In this document: positions 46,702-57,011 of the stretch, piece by piece | How positions within the stretch are numbered: position 1 is the first letter of the stretch | Layout: every line of letters begins with the position of its first letter | Source of the DNA: Parvibaculaceae bacterium Mf 1.05b.01 | GTDB taxonomy: Bacteria; Pseudomonadota; Alphaproteobacteria; Parvibaculales; Parvibaculaceae | NCBI GenBank assembly: GCA_000509225.1 | Contig: BAOK01000001.1 | Location: 1,488,001 to 1,552,000 of the forward strand | Direction: 5' to 3' | DNA length: 64,000 bases | Made by a program: the position numbers and the translations under genes | The notes under the pieces: model-generated | Seen by the model: the letters and a program-made list of their open reading frames with translations, nothing else | What the model was told of the DNA's origin: nothing | The model's database searches: none

Positions 46702-47352
46702 ATGCCTTCTCTATTGCGAATTGATGCAAGTCCGCGTCAAACAAAATCTCTCACCCGAATGTTGAGCAATCAATTTCTTTCCGCGTGGAAAAGTACTGGC
46801 GTTGGCCTGGAGGTTATGCCGCGAGATGTGGGCTTGCACCCACCCGCTGCGATCTCCGAAAGCTGGATCGATGCCGCCTTCACGTCAGAAGATGCACGTT
46901 CAGCCGCACAGATTGCCCAGCTCGAATCCTCTGAAGTTTTCATAGATGAAGTACAGCGTGCTGACCTAATTCTAATCGCTACGCCCATGTACAATTATGG
47001 CATGCCAGCTGCTCTAAAAGCCTGGATCGATCAGGTCGTGCGAATCAACAAGACCTTCTCCTTCGATCTTGCGCGAGGCGACCGGCCGCTCGAACCGACA
47101 CTTGATGGCAAGACTCTCGTGCTTCTCACCGCATCTGGCGAATTTGGATTTGGCCCCGGCGAACTGAACGGTGACGCAGGGCACCTCGTTCCCCATATCC
47201 GCACTGTTTCAAAGTATCTGGGGGCGGGCGATCTACGCCATATCGGCATTGAGTATCAGGAATTTGGTGATGATCGCTTCGAAAAATCGAAGACTGAGGC
47301 TATCGCAAATGTTGAAGCCCTGTCCGCTCAGCTTGCTGAGCGTCACAGGTAG
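46702..47352 (+). CDS. azoR: FMN-dependent NADH-azoreductase family protein
   Basis: 216 residues of flavodoxin-like fold: LLRIDASPRQTKSLTR (FMN phosphate loop), LILIATPMYNYGMPAALKAWIDQVV (diagnostic MYN region) and LLTASGEFGFGP. AzoR-type enzymes reduce azo dyes and quinones, probably as quinone detoxification. It is divergent from a LysR regulator, the common arrangement. Its stop is 20 bp from the outermost guaA-tail copy and convergent to it. Confidence 0.88.
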   Translation: MPSLLRIDASPRQTKSLTRMLSNQFLSAWKSTGVGLEVMPRDVGLHPPAAISESWIDAAFTSEDARSAAQIAQLESSEVFIDEVQRADLILIATPMYNYGMPAALKAWIDQVVRINKTFSFDLARGDRPLEPTLDGKTLVLLTASGEFGFGPGELNGDAGHLVPHIRTVSKYLGAGDLRHIGIEYQEFGDDRFEKSKTEAIANVEALSAQLAERHR

Positions 47353-47371
47353 AACCTCCTAGATCAGGCAA

Positions 47372-47488
47372 TCATTCCCACTCCATGGTGCCGGGGGTTT
47401 GGACGTCACGTCATAGACAATATGGTTGATGCCACGGATCTCATTGATTGCGCGACCTGAGAAACGAGTGTTCGAAGGGACAATATTC
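47372..47488 (-). pseudogene. Decayed duplicate of guaA 3' end (outer copy)
   Basis: The minus strand encodes [18 protein letters not shown] and, before it, TRFSGR, matching the end of GuaA. Relative to the working gene it has a 12-bp (four-codon) deletion and a one-base loss in a run of C near the end that shifts the frame past the stop. It begins at the TCATTCCCACTC end shared by all three copies. It is not functional. Confidence 0.8.
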
Positions 47489-47580
47489 GGCCGCGGACCA
47501 ACGCGACCGATAGTGAGCGGGGCATCTACAAAGAAGTTGCATGATCCTCTGACAACAAGCAAAGCCATTCACCTTGCCAG

Positions 47581-48405
47581 CTAGTAGGCTGCCTCAATGG
47601 CGGCGACGGTGTTTTCCGTGTTGTCGACATCGCTGGCGATCATCCGGAAATTGGTGAGCGCTGCATTGTAGCCATTATAGAATGGTGTGATTGCCCCAGC
47701 CGTCGCGTCCGTCACAACCATGATTTCGAACCCTTGTTCAGCGAGTTCACGCATATGAGATTCTGTACACAGGTTGGCGGACATGCCCGCTAGGACGATC
47801 TTGGAGATGCCGGCTTTGCGGAGTTGCAGGACCAAATCGTTTGTTTCGGGTCCATAGATTTTGTGAGGGCTTGTCACGACAGTTTTACCATTGTTGATGT
47901 ATGGCTTGTACTGCTCCAGCCAGTCAGAACCAGAGCCCTCAAATCCCTCTACTGTTAATTGACCCGGACGATCAAACATCCTGATTGTATGCATCACGAC
48001 CTCAAGCGTGCCTTCGTGCTGCCATTTGTGATCAGTTGGAAAATAGTAATGCGGTGAAATAAACATCGGCATGCCTTCGGCGTCTGCTGTTTTCATCAGC
48101 GCCTCAAGGTTCTCGACCACGCCGTTAGCGCGAACACTCTCACCTACCACAGCCCAGGCCACACCATCTTCGGACAGAAAATCATTCTGCGGATCGGTGA
48201 TGACCAGTGCCGTCTTGCCTGGTTCGATGTCGAAGCCTGGTGCTGGTAGTCCATCCTTGATCGGAGGCAGGTGAGCGGTCGCCGCCCGAGATGTTTCGTC
48301 TGCATTGGCCGGACCGCTGAGGTAAGCGGCGAGCGCAAGAACACCTGCCGCGAGAACCAGGGAGTGATTTGCGCCTTGGGCAATTCTGTGCATGAATTGT
48401 TTCAT
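47581..48405 (-). CDS. Exported isochorismatase-family cysteine hydrolase
   Basis: 274 residues. A signal peptide (about 1-35, cleavage near GPANA/DE) is unusual for this mostly cytoplasmic family. The mature part has TALVITDPQNDF with the first catalytic Asp, a Lys region around SPHKIYGPETNDL, and the nucleophile Cys in LAGMSANLCTESHMRELAEQG. The active site (Asp-Lys-Cys) appears complete. It would hydrolyse an amide or enol ether in the periplasm; substrate unknown. It is divergent from the LysR gene within the guaA insertion. Confidence 0.85.
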   Translation of the reverse strand: MKQFMHRIAQGANHSLVLAAGVLALAAYLSGPANADETSRAATAHLPPIKDGLPAPGFDIEPGKTALVITDPQNDFLSEDGVAWAVVGESVRANGVVENLEALMKTADAEGMPMFISPHYYFPTDHKWQHEGTLEVVMHTIRMFDRPGQLTVEGFEGSGSDWLEQYKPYINNGKTVVTSPHKIYGPETNDLVLQLRKAGISKIVLAGMSANLCTESHMRELAEQGFEIMVVTDATAGAITPFYNGYNAALTNFRMIASDVDNTENTVAAIEAAY

Positions 48406-48490
48406 TGATTGTCTCCGATCTCATCACACTGTTGGATGCATGTGAGTTTCTGGAATCGGCGTTGTTTAACAATATCGATTTCGGCAAGCT

Positions 48491-48513
48491 ATTGATGACA
48501 AGCCGTCATCAAT
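48491..48513. promoter_or_regulatory. Perfect 9-bp dyad at the isochorismatase/LysR divergent promoter
   Basis: ATTGATGAC (48491-48499) and GTCATCAAT (48505-48513) flank a 5-bp spacer, 14 bp before the LysR start. Its symmetry and position suit the binding site of the adjacent LysR protein, which would control both genes. Confidence 0.55.
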
Positions 48514-48527
48514 TGAGGGGGTGGAGA

Positions 48528-49457
48528 ATGGATCCTATTGGCGAACTCGCCGTATTTGTCGAAGTTGTTCGCAGCGGCAGTTTTGTTGGCGCTTCTCGTG
48601 AGCTGGGCATCACGTCGTCTGGCGTGAGCCGGAAAATCAATCGGTTTGAAGACAGGCTGGGCGTTCGATTATTTAATCGAACCACGCGGTCGATTTCTTT
48701 AACCGAAGCTGGCGAAGTCCTGTTCGAACAAAGCGAACACATCCTTGACTCGATCAGAGCGGCCGAAGATATCGCGATGGACCTGAGTGGGAAACCGCGC
48801 GGGCAATTGAGGATCGCTGCATCTGCTGCCTTGTCCGTTGGCGTGATCATGCCTTTCCTCAAGACATTCACCGAGAAATTCAGTGACATCATCACCACGA
48901 CAGTTCAGGCTGATGGAGGTGTGGACATCATGTCAGATCGTATTGATGTCGCGCTGGTCTTTGAACGCCCATCGGAATCATCTTTCATCATTCGCAAAGT
49001 GATTGATGACCCATGGATCGTTTGTGCAGCGCCTGACTATTTGAAACGGTTCGGCAAACCAGAAACGCCCGATGACTTAAAAAATCACCGATGTCTCACT
49101 ATCAATGCGCGTGACCGTACAACCGACCGATGGGAATTCGATATTGACGGTGAAACGAAATCCTTTGCCGTCGAAAGCGCACATTCAGGTATCGGTTTAG
49201 CACTGCGGGAGGCCGCCCTCCAGGGTGTCGGTATCGTGAGGCTTGCGCACTTTCTTGTCTGTCAGGACGTGTTGGATGGCCGCCTCGTCCCTCTCCTTGC
49301 GCAGTACGCCCCAGCGTGTGAGCGCGCCATCTATGCCGTTTACTCTGACCGCAAATATTTGCCGTCAAAGGTCCGTGTTTTTGTCGACGAGCTTCAAGAG
49401 CATGTGATCGACACGATGATCCAGCCCTATCCGAGAGGGGAGATGCCCGAAGTTTAG
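48528..49457 (+). CDS. LysR-family regulator
   Basis: 309 residues from the ATG at 48528 (GTGGAG ribosome-binding site); the frame is open from 48405 but the extra residues would cover the dyad. The helix-turn-helix (LAVFVEVVRSGSFVGASRELGITSSGVSRKINRFEDRLGVRLFNRTTR) and the substrate-binding domain are DmlR/AaeR-like. It probably regulates the divergent exported hydrolase, making a self-contained cargo unit. Confidence 0.88.
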   Translation: MDPIGELAVFVEVVRSGSFVGASRELGITSSGVSRKINRFEDRLGVRLFNRTTRSISLTEAGEVLFEQSEHILDSIRAAEDIAMDLSGKPRGQLRIAASAALSVGVIMPFLKTFTEKFSDIITTTVQADGGVDIMSDRIDVALVFERPSESSFIIRKVIDDPWIVCAAPDYLKRFGKPETPDDLKNHRCLTINARDRTTDRWEFDIDGETKSFAVESAHSGIGLALREAALQGVGIVRLAHFLVCQDVLDGRLVPLLAQYAPACERAIYAVYSDRKYLPSKVRVFVDELQEHVIDTMIQPYPRGEMPEV

Positions 49458-49518
49458 GTTTCGGCAGCTTCCAGTTGGTGTGACGTCCTGCGCGCAGATT
49501 TGCAGATGCACAGTGGCA

Positions 49519-49600
49519 TCATTCCCACTCGATGGTCCCGGGTGGTTTCGACGTCACATCATAAACAACGCGGTTGATGCCCCGCACCTCATTGATGATC
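49519..49600 (-). pseudogene. Duplicate of guaA 3' end with intact reading frame (middle copy)
   Basis: The minus strand encodes [15 protein letters not shown] followed by [11 protein letters not shown] and TGA, identical in protein to the working GuaA tail over 26 residues. At DNA level I count 11 differences in 82 bp, all silent. Homology ends abruptly at about 49600. It has no start and is not a gene; it looks like the guaA tail of a different allele left by an insertion. Confidence 0.85.
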
Positions 49601-50230
49601 TTCGATAAGCGAAAGCCACAAGGCTCTAGGAACTCCCATCATAACCAGTGCGCTTAGTGGTTACACTAAACAGGAATCCAATTATAATTGTCGTGCGCCT
49701 TACGTCCGCACTTCAAACACGTCGCGAATAAACCGGGCTCTGAATCTTTTCCATCGCGGGACCAAGGTACCTTCGAGACTTCAGCATATCGCGTTTTCGC
49801 ACATCTGCCTTTGCAAAGGACCTGGACCAGCCGAGAACGAGGAGTACTCTCAGCATATTTCGGTATTCGCAATATACGAGTCCTTTCGACGATGGTGGTG
49901 CGGGCGGAGGGGGCTAGCCCACCTCCTTGTGACTCTCTTGGTCCAAACTAATCTGTCTAGGAGGCTTCAACTGCCCACATACGCTCACGACCCTACTAAG
50001 GGACCCGCAGAATCACTCGATCACGCACGCACTTAAAAATTACGAGCATTAACACCTCCAATCCGGTTGCAAAAACCAAGTCTGCAAGCCCCGGAAAGGT
50101 CGTGGCGCACGCAACAGTTGCCAGTGCTCCCATCAAGACCAGCCCCTTCCGGGCCAAGCTCAATGAACACAAATACAAAATAGAGGTTTTAGGGAAAATT
50201 TCCAGACATTCTTCAGCTACACTAGATGTC
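49601..50230. mobile_element. Proposed guaA-3' insertion II (about 630 bp)
   Basis: The segment lies between the middle guaA-tail copy and the working guaA stop. It is gene-poor: one possible small gene (49666-49872) and, on the minus strand at about 49996-50133, a frame for a short hydrophobic peptide (MGALATVACATTFPG) that I do not call. No integrase or transposase is present. It may be the remnant of a larger element. Confidence 0.5.
49666..49872 (-). CDS. Possible small zinc-ribbon protein
   Basis: A 68-codon frame from a TTG. The protein has two cysteine pairs, CKGRC (Cys20, Cys24) and CLKC (Cys52, Cys55), followed by GRKAHDNYNW, which looks like a small zinc-binding fold. There is no clear ribosome-binding site and no ATG. 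It is the only coding candidate in insertion II. I cannot name the family. Confidence 0.4.
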   Translation of the reverse strand: MRIPKYAESTPRSRLVQVLCKGRCAKTRYAEVSKVPWSRDGKDSEPGLFATCLKCGRKAHDNYNWIPV

Positions 50231-51778
50231 TCATTCCCACTCAATTGTCCCCGGCGGCTTAGACGTGACATCATAGACAACACGGTTGATGCCGCGGACC
50301 TCATTGATGATCCGTGTTGAAACGCGACCTAAGAACGAATGTTCAAAGGGATAGTAATCAGCCGTCATGCCGTCCGTTGACGTAACAGCTCGGAGTGCAC
50401 AGACATAGTCATAGGTCCGGCTATCTCCCATGACGCCCACTGAACGCACAGGCAACAGCACCGCAAAAGCCTGCCAGATCTCGTCATAAAATCCTGCCTT
50501 GCGGATCTCATCCAGATAGACCGCATCAGCCTTTTGCAAAATATCCACTTTCTCGCGTGTGATTTCGCCAGGAATACGGATCGCCAAGCCTGGTCCCGGG
50601 AACGGGTGGCGCCCGACAAAGGTTTCAGGCAGGCCCAGTTCACGCCCCAGGATGCGCACTTCATCTTTGAAAAGCTCACGAAGTGGTTCCACAAGCTTCA
50701 TATTCATGCGTTCGGGCAGGCCGCCCACATTGTGATGGCTTTTGATTGTGACGCTCGGCCCCCCGGTGAAGGAGACGCTTTCAATCACATCCGGATAGAG
50801 CGTGCCCTGAGCCAGGAAGTCTGCCCCACCGATCTTCTTTGCTTCTTCGTCAAACACATCGATGAAGGTCGAGCCAATAATCTTCCGCTTCTTTTCAGGG
50901 TCAGACACACTCTCAAGCTTACCGAGGAAGAGATCGCGTGCATCTGCATGAACAAGCGGGATGTTGTAATGATCGCGGAAGAGAGTGACGACCTCGTCAG
51001 CCTCTCCTGCCCGCATCACACCTGTGTCGACAAAGACGCATTGCAGCTGATCGCCGATGGCTTCATGAAGCAGCACCGCGACAACAGAGGAATCGACGCC
51101 GCCAGAAAGACCACAGATTACACGGCCTGTACCGACCTGCTCACGCACCTTGGCGATTTCGGTTTCTTTGAACGCCGCCATGGTCCAGTCGCCCTGGCAC
51201 CCGGCAATTTTGTGGGTGAAGTTTTTCAGAAGGTCAGCGCCACATGGTGTGTGTACAACTTCTGGGTGGAACTGAACCGCGTAGAACTTTCGCGCTTCGT
51301 CGGCAATGGCGGCGTAAGGTGCGCCTTCTGAAACCGCGACGGTTTTAAAGCCTTCGGGAAGTTCAACCACCCGGTCGCCATGGCTCATCCAGACCTGTTC
51401 TTTGTCGCCCGCCTTGAGGACTCCCTCAAACAGCGCGCAGTCTTCGATGACTTCAATATCGGCACGCCCAAATTCCTGATGGTCATGAGCGTCAACGCGC
51501 CCCCCCAGCTGGGCACACATTGTCTGTTCGCCATAGCAGATGCCCAGGACCGGCACCCCCGCCGTGAACACCGCCTCGGGAGCCCGTGGTGTATCGGTCC
51601 CCGTTACGCTCGCCGGACCACCAGACAAGATAATCGCCTTCGGATCAAAGGTCTTGAGCGCTTCTGCTGCGGAGTTGAAGGGAACGATCTCACTATAGAC
51701 GCCACTTTCACGCACGCGGCGGGCAATGAGCTGGGTTACCTGGCTGCCAAAATCAATAATCAGAATACGGTCGGTCAT
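50231..51778 (-). CDS. guaA: GMP synthase (glutamine-hydrolysing)
   Basis: 515 residues, complete. The glutaminase domain has Cys81 in [10 protein letters not shown] and the His/Glu of [10 protein letters not shown]; the ATP pyrophosphatase domain has the PP-loop [11 protein letters not shown]; the C-terminal dimerisation domain ends GTIEWE. It converts XMP to GMP, after GuaB. The 3' end is duplicated twice downstream (49519, 47372), marking it as an insertion site, but the gene itself is intact. Confidence 0.97.
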   Translation of the reverse strand: MTDRILIIDFGSQVTQLIARRVRESGVYSEIVPFNSAAEALKTFDPKAIILSGGPASVTGTDTPRAPEAVFTAGVPVLGICYGEQTMCAQLGGRVDAHDHQEFGRADIEVIEDCALFEGVLKAGDKEQVWMSHGDRVVELPEGFKTVAVSEGAPYAAIADEARKFYAVQFHPEVVHTPCGADLLKNFTHKIAGCQGDWTMAAFKETEIAKVREQVGTGRVICGLSGGVDSSVVAVLLHEAIGDQLQCVFVDTGVMRAGEADEVVTLFRDHYNIPLVHADARDLFLGKLESVSDPEKKRKIIGSTFIDVFDEEAKKIGGADFLAQGTLYPDVIESVSFTGGPSVTIKSHHNVGGLPERMNMKLVEPLRELFKDEVRILGRELGLPETFVGRHPFPGPGLAIRIPGEITREKVDILQKADAVYLDEIRKAGFYDEIWQAFAVLLPVRSVGVMGDSRTYDYVCALRAVTSTDGMTADYYPFEHSFLGRVSTRIINEVRGINRVVYDVTSKPPGTIEWE

Positions 51779-51857
51779 GCGGCTCTACTGATGGTCAGAG
51801 AAATATGGGTAAGGGACTCACCATCCCCGGTCGATTGAGTCAAGCAAGTGCACGCCG

Positions 51858-53150
51858 TCATTCAACGCGCTCCAGAATGACGGCGAAAAACCCGTCTGTG
51901 TCGGTGCTGTGCGGGGTCAGACGCAAACGAGGTCCCTCAGCCGCAGCGGGCATGATTTCCCCCTCGGGCCAGTTCGCCCGCCAGTCGCGTTCCTGAAACA
52001 TCGTAATCTCTTTCAAGAAGGCATCGATCTGCGCGTCGTTCTCACTGGGCAAAATAGAGCAGGTCACATAGATGAGCCTCCCGCCGGGCCGTACCAGACG
52101 CGCGCCGCGGATCAAGACCTCAATCTGGGCGGCACGATAGGCATCCAGCTTCTCAGGCGTAATCTGCCAGCGGGCTTCAGGCTGGCGGCGCCAGGCGCCG
52201 GTGCCCGAACATGGTGCATCCACAAATACGCAATCAACGAGGCCTTCAAGATCTTCCAGGTCCGGATCAGCGGCGTTGGGATCAAATGGGCGCAAGCGCC
52301 GCGTCTCAATCGTCCCTGCCCCCGCACGGTCTGCGCGCGGCTTTAGACGCCCGAGACGCCGCGGGTCGGTGTCACAAGCAATCACAGAACCCTCACCCGA
52401 CAGCATCGCGGACAAAGCCAGGGCCTTGCCGCCGGCACCCGCACAGAGGTCGACCACACGCTCGCCGGGTTGAACACCTGAAATCATGCAGGTGAGCTGA
52501 GATCCCAGGTCCTGAATCTCAACGAGCCCCTCATTGTAAGTCTTGGTATGTGTGACGCGGGCTTTGCTTTTAGATCGCAGTGCCCAAGGCGACGCCTCAC
52601 AGGGGTCCGTTTCGATATTCTCAGTCGCCAGGCGTTCCTGAACTTCCGAGCGTGTTGCCTTCAGCGAGTTTACTCTCAGGTCCACAGGTGCGCGCGTATT
52701 CAGCGCAGCAAGCTCGACCTCGAGCTGTTCGCCAAATGCACTCTGAAGCTCTGGCAGCAGCCATTCGGGAACGTTCATACGCACATGGTCGGGCGCATTT
52801 TCCAATCGCGCAGGCAGACCGGCCAGCGCATCTGTCTCGGTCACGGTCAACGGAACGGGTGCGAACTTCGCACCATCGAACAAACCATGAAGCTCATCTG
52901 GCGACAGCCCATCCTCAATCGTCAAAGATGCCTGAACGAGAGACCGGGGCGTTGTGCTGTCCGCAGCAAAGCTATAGAGGGCGCGATTTCGCAGCACGTC
53001 AAACACGCGGGCCTGGATCGCGGCACGGTCTTTTGACCCTGCATAGCGGTTGGCCTTCGCCCAGGCAGCAGACACTCTGTCCGCCATTTTTCCCTTCGCG
53101 ATGTCACCGAGAATTTCAATAGCTGCAGAAAGGCGGGCGGCAGGTGTCAT
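51858..53150 (-). CDS. rsmB: 16S rRNA m5C methyltransferase RsmB
   Basis: 430 residues. An N-terminal NusB-like RNA-binding domain (about 1-140) precedes the RsmB/NOP2 methyltransferase domain: ERVVDLCAGAGGKALAL binds SAM, FVDAPCSGTGAWRRQPEARW and VTCSILPSEN contain the two conserved cysteines, one the catalytic nucleophile. It methylates C967 of 16S rRNA. It lies between guaA and guaB, an arrangement seen in related alphaproteobacteria. Confidence 0.92.
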   Translation of the reverse strand: MTPAARLSAAIEILGDIAKGKMADRVSAAWAKANRYAGSKDRAAIQARVFDVLRNRALYSFAADSTTPRSLVQASLTIEDGLSPDELHGLFDGAKFAPVPLTVTETDALAGLPARLENAPDHVRMNVPEWLLPELQSAFGEQLEVELAALNTRAPVDLRVNSLKATRSEVQERLATENIETDPCEASPWALRSKSKARVTHTKTYNEGLVEIQDLGSQLTCMISGVQPGERVVDLCAGAGGKALALSAMLSGEGSVIACDTDPRRLGRLKPRADRAGAGTIETRRLRPFDPNAADPDLEDLEGLVDCVFVDAPCSGTGAWRRQPEARWQITPEKLDAYRAAQIEVLIRGARLVRPGGRLIYVTCSILPSENDAQIDAFLKEITMFQERDWRANWPEGEIMPAAAEGPRLRLTPHSTDTDGFFAVILERVE

Positions 53151-53171
53151 AAATGTCTTCTGTTTTTAGGG

Positions 53172-54650
<1,479 letters not shown>

Positions 54651-54761
54651 CTACAGCGGGATAGTGATGTTGGCGCTGGTGTGTAACACCAGATCGGAGA
54701 ATTGCAAAGGACGATATTGTGACTCAGCCTTGCATAATTCAGGGGACACGGGTGCCCCGCT

Positions 54762-55505
54762 CTAGACCTCGCCTTCGTCCACTTCCTGGCGGCCTCGGAA
54801 GCCGGTTGCCAGCACATACATTTCCGAAGAATCGGCGCGGCTGGCAGCCGGTTTCACATGGCGTACCACCTTGAAATCCTGCTTCAGCATGCGCAAAAGC
54901 TCTTGTTCCGCGCCGCCCTGCAGCACTTTGGCGCAATAAGTGCCGCCCTCGCATAAAACATCGTGAGCAAACTGCGCTGCTGCTTCGGCCAGCGCCATGA
55001 TCCGCAGGTGGTCGGTCTGCTTGTGACCCATGGAGGCCGCCGCCATATCCGACAGAACGACGTCTGCCTCCCCACCCAGCCATTCTTTCACCTTGATATC
55101 GGCATCTTCCTCCAGAAAATCGAGCACATATAGGTCCGCGCCAGGAATCGCATCAACCTCCTGAAGGTCAATGCCCACAACTTTGCCCCCTGTTCCGGAT
55201 GGGCCCTTATCGGAACCCGTCCGTGCAACCGAGACTTGGGTCCAGCCACCAGGGGCCGCGCCAAGGTCGACGATCCGGCCGCCTTTTTTGAGGAAATGGA
55301 ATTTGTCGTCCATTTCCGTGAGCTTGAAGGCCGCGCGTGAGCGATAGCCCTCTTCCTTCGCACGGGTGACATAGGGGTCATTCAGCTGACGTTCGAGCCA
55401 CAGTTTGGACGAGAGCTTGCGCCCCCGCGCGGTTTTCACCCGCTCGCGCAGATTACGCCGACCGCCTTTGCGGCTGGACCCGCCTTTGTCAGCTTTCTCA
55501 CTCAT
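54762..55505 (-). CDS. rlmE: 23S rRNA 2'-O-methyltransferase RlmE
   Basis: 247 residues with the K-D-K-E set of FtsJ enzymes: [16 protein letters not shown], the SAM motif [14 protein letters not shown], the catalytic Asp in [17 protein letters not shown] and the final Lys in [11 protein letters not shown]. It methylates U2552 of 23S rRNA late in 50S assembly. The N-terminus is basic ([19 protein letters not shown]). It is 9 bp after ppx, so probably co-transcribed. Confidence 0.94.
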   Translation of the reverse strand: MSEKADKGGSSRKGGRRNLRERVKTARGRKLSSKLWLERQLNDPYVTRAKEEGYRSRAAFKLTEMDDKFHFLKKGGRIVDLGAAPGGWTQVSVARTGSDKGPSGTGGKVVGIDLQEVDAIPGADLYVLDFLEEDADIKVKEWLGGEADVVLSDMAAASMGHKQTDHLRIMALAEAAAQFAHDVLCEGGTYCAKVLQGGAEQELLRMLKQDFKVVRHVKPAASRADSSEMYVLATGFRGRQEVDEGEV

Positions 55506-55514
55506 ATTCGCTGC

Positions 55515-56846
55515 TCATGACTGTGTTTCTCCAGCAGAAGGAGAGCCACCCTGATTTGCCTGTGATTTCCGCCTGCGCCGTCTTCTGCGGCGGCGTCGAC
55601 CCGCGCTCCCGCGTGTTTGATCAGCTTCCATCAAAGAAAACAAGATGCCTTCTCTCAGCCCCCTATCGGCCACCCGCAGTCGGTCAGCAGGCCAGGCCTG
55701 AGATATGGCGTCCAAAATCGCGCAGCCTGCCAGCACCAGATCGGCCCGCTCCTGCCCGACGCAGGCATGCGCTGCGCGTTCTGCCAAGGTCATGCCCAAC
55801 AGGGTTTCCGTTACTTTCGACACTTCATCAAGGCTCACCCAGGCGCCATCGACTTGCGCCCTGTCGTAACGCTTCAGCCCCAGATGAACACCGGCGATGG
55901 TCGTCACCGTCCCTGATGTTCCGAGCAGATGGAACCGCTTTTCGGCACATTCTCTACCCGCAAGGCGGTGTTTGAACGGTGCCAGGCGTTCTGCCACATC
56001 GGCGACCATGTCCCGATAGAGCGCTTCAGAGACCTCATCGCCGCCGTAGGTTTCCGCCAGTGTCACCACACCACACGGCAAGCTTGTCCAATCGAGAATT
56101 TCTGGCTTGGGCTTGTCTTCATGGTGCACCCACATGAGTTCGGTGCTGCCGCCCCCAATATCAAACACCAATGCCGCAGCATGTTCGGGGTCCAGGAGTG
56201 GTGCGCATCCTCCAACCGCCAGCTGGGCTTCATCGGCGGTAGAGACAATATCGAGCTCAATGCCTGTTTCCTGCTGAACACGGGCAATAAAATCCATGCC
56301 GTTTGCCGCCGTGCGACAGGCTTCTGTTGCTATTGACCGCGCACGCGTGACGCCCCTGCGTTTCATTTTGTCAGCGCAGATTTTCAGCGCCGCAGCAGCC
56401 CGATTCATCGCGTCATCGCTCAGCTGCCCTGTAGACGCCAGTCCCTCACCCAAACGTACAATGCGGGAATAGGCATCAATCACCCGGAAGCCATCGCGAC
56501 TTCTTTTAGCGACAAGCAAGCGGCAATTGTTGGTGCCTAAGTCGATGGCTGCATAGACCGGCGGATCTTTGGGAATAGCAGGTTTGGGCTGCGCCGGATG
56601 GGCGGCTTGAGGTTCAGGTGCCTGTTTTTGCTCGTTGGCGGACACCTCGATGGCATCATTGTTTGCCTTCTTGCGGCGTCGGCGCCGACGTCTTCGTTTT
56701 TTTGGTTGGGGGGCCTCATCGCGCGCCGCACCCATGCCGGGCGTTTGCCCAGCGACCGCGTTTGATCCCTCCACAGGTCCCGCATCCGACCGAGATGCCG
56801 CTGCCTCCCCCGAAGCAGCCTGGGACCGATCTCCCGTATCCGTCAC
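55515..56846 (-). CDS. Ppx/GppA family phosphatase with basic tails
   Basis: 443 residues. The core has AAIDLGTNNCRLLVAK (phosphate-binding), the acidic/glycine block VFDIGGGSTELMW and LLGTSGTVTTIAG, all typical of exopolyphosphatase/guanosine pentaphosphatase enzymes. Both ends are unusually basic: residues 49-60 are Lys/Arg only, and about 414-425 is another run of arginines. The family hydrolyses polyphosphate or pppGpp in the stringent response; the exact substrate cannot be told. Confidence 0.9.
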   Translation of the reverse strand: MTDTGDRSQAASGEAAASRSDAGPVEGSNAVAGQTPGMGAARDEAPQPKKRRRRRRRRKKANNDAIEVSANEQKQAPEPQAAHPAQPKPAIPKDPPVYAAIDLGTNNCRLLVAKRSRDGFRVIDAYSRIVRLGEGLASTGQLSDDAMNRAAAALKICADKMKRRGVTRARSIATEACRTAANGMDFIARVQQETGIELDIVSTADEAQLAVGGCAPLLDPEHAAALVFDIGGGSTELMWVHHEDKPKPEILDWTSLPCGVVTLAETYGGDEVSEALYRDMVADVAERLAPFKHRLAGRECAEKRFHLLGTSGTVTTIAGVHLGLKRYDRAQVDGAWVSLDEVSKVTETLLGMTLAERAAHACVGQERADLVLAGCAILDAISQAWPADRLRVADRGLREGILFSLMEADQTRGSAGRRRRRRRRRRKSQANQGGSPSAGETQS

Positions 56847-57011
56847 ATCGATCCACCTGGGAATACGGCCCGTACAACGCGATCTGCGCCTTGTTCGCCC
56901 GTCTCAACCAGGGTCCTTTAATCGTTAGTTGGGGCAAGCCTAGCAGGTTCAGCCGGACGAAGGAATGATTGGTTTTATGACGTTGGTCGCAACCTTCTAG
57001 ATGTTTAGATG

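Larger units (their letters stand above)
47372..49600. mobile_element. Proposed guaA-3' insertion I (isochorismatase + LysR cargo)
   Basis: This 2.2 kb segment is bounded by guaA 3' duplicates at 47372-47488 and 49519-49600 in the same orientation as guaA. Cargo is a divergent isochorismatase-family gene and LysR gene. There is no integrase. The guaA 3' end is an established integration site for genomic islands in many bacteria, so the copies are read as att-like footprints. Internal gaps of about 90 and 60 bp hold nothing recognisable. Confidence 0.6.

Noticed and set aside
47359-47568. 69-codon frame that includes the outer guaA-tail copy
   Set aside because: Only the middle part resembles GuaA; it is frameshifted at the end and has no independent family, so it is described as a decayed tail rather than a gene.
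47372-50230. Search for integrase, transposase or excisionase in the guaA region
   Set aside because: No frame in this interval shows tyrosine or serine recombinase motifs, so mobility is inferred only from the repeated guaA tails.
49996-50304. 102-codon minus-strand frame overlapping the guaA stop
   Set aside because: The first part is an out-of-frame shadow of guaA. A shorter hydrophobic peptide from about 50133 is possible but has no supporting evidence.
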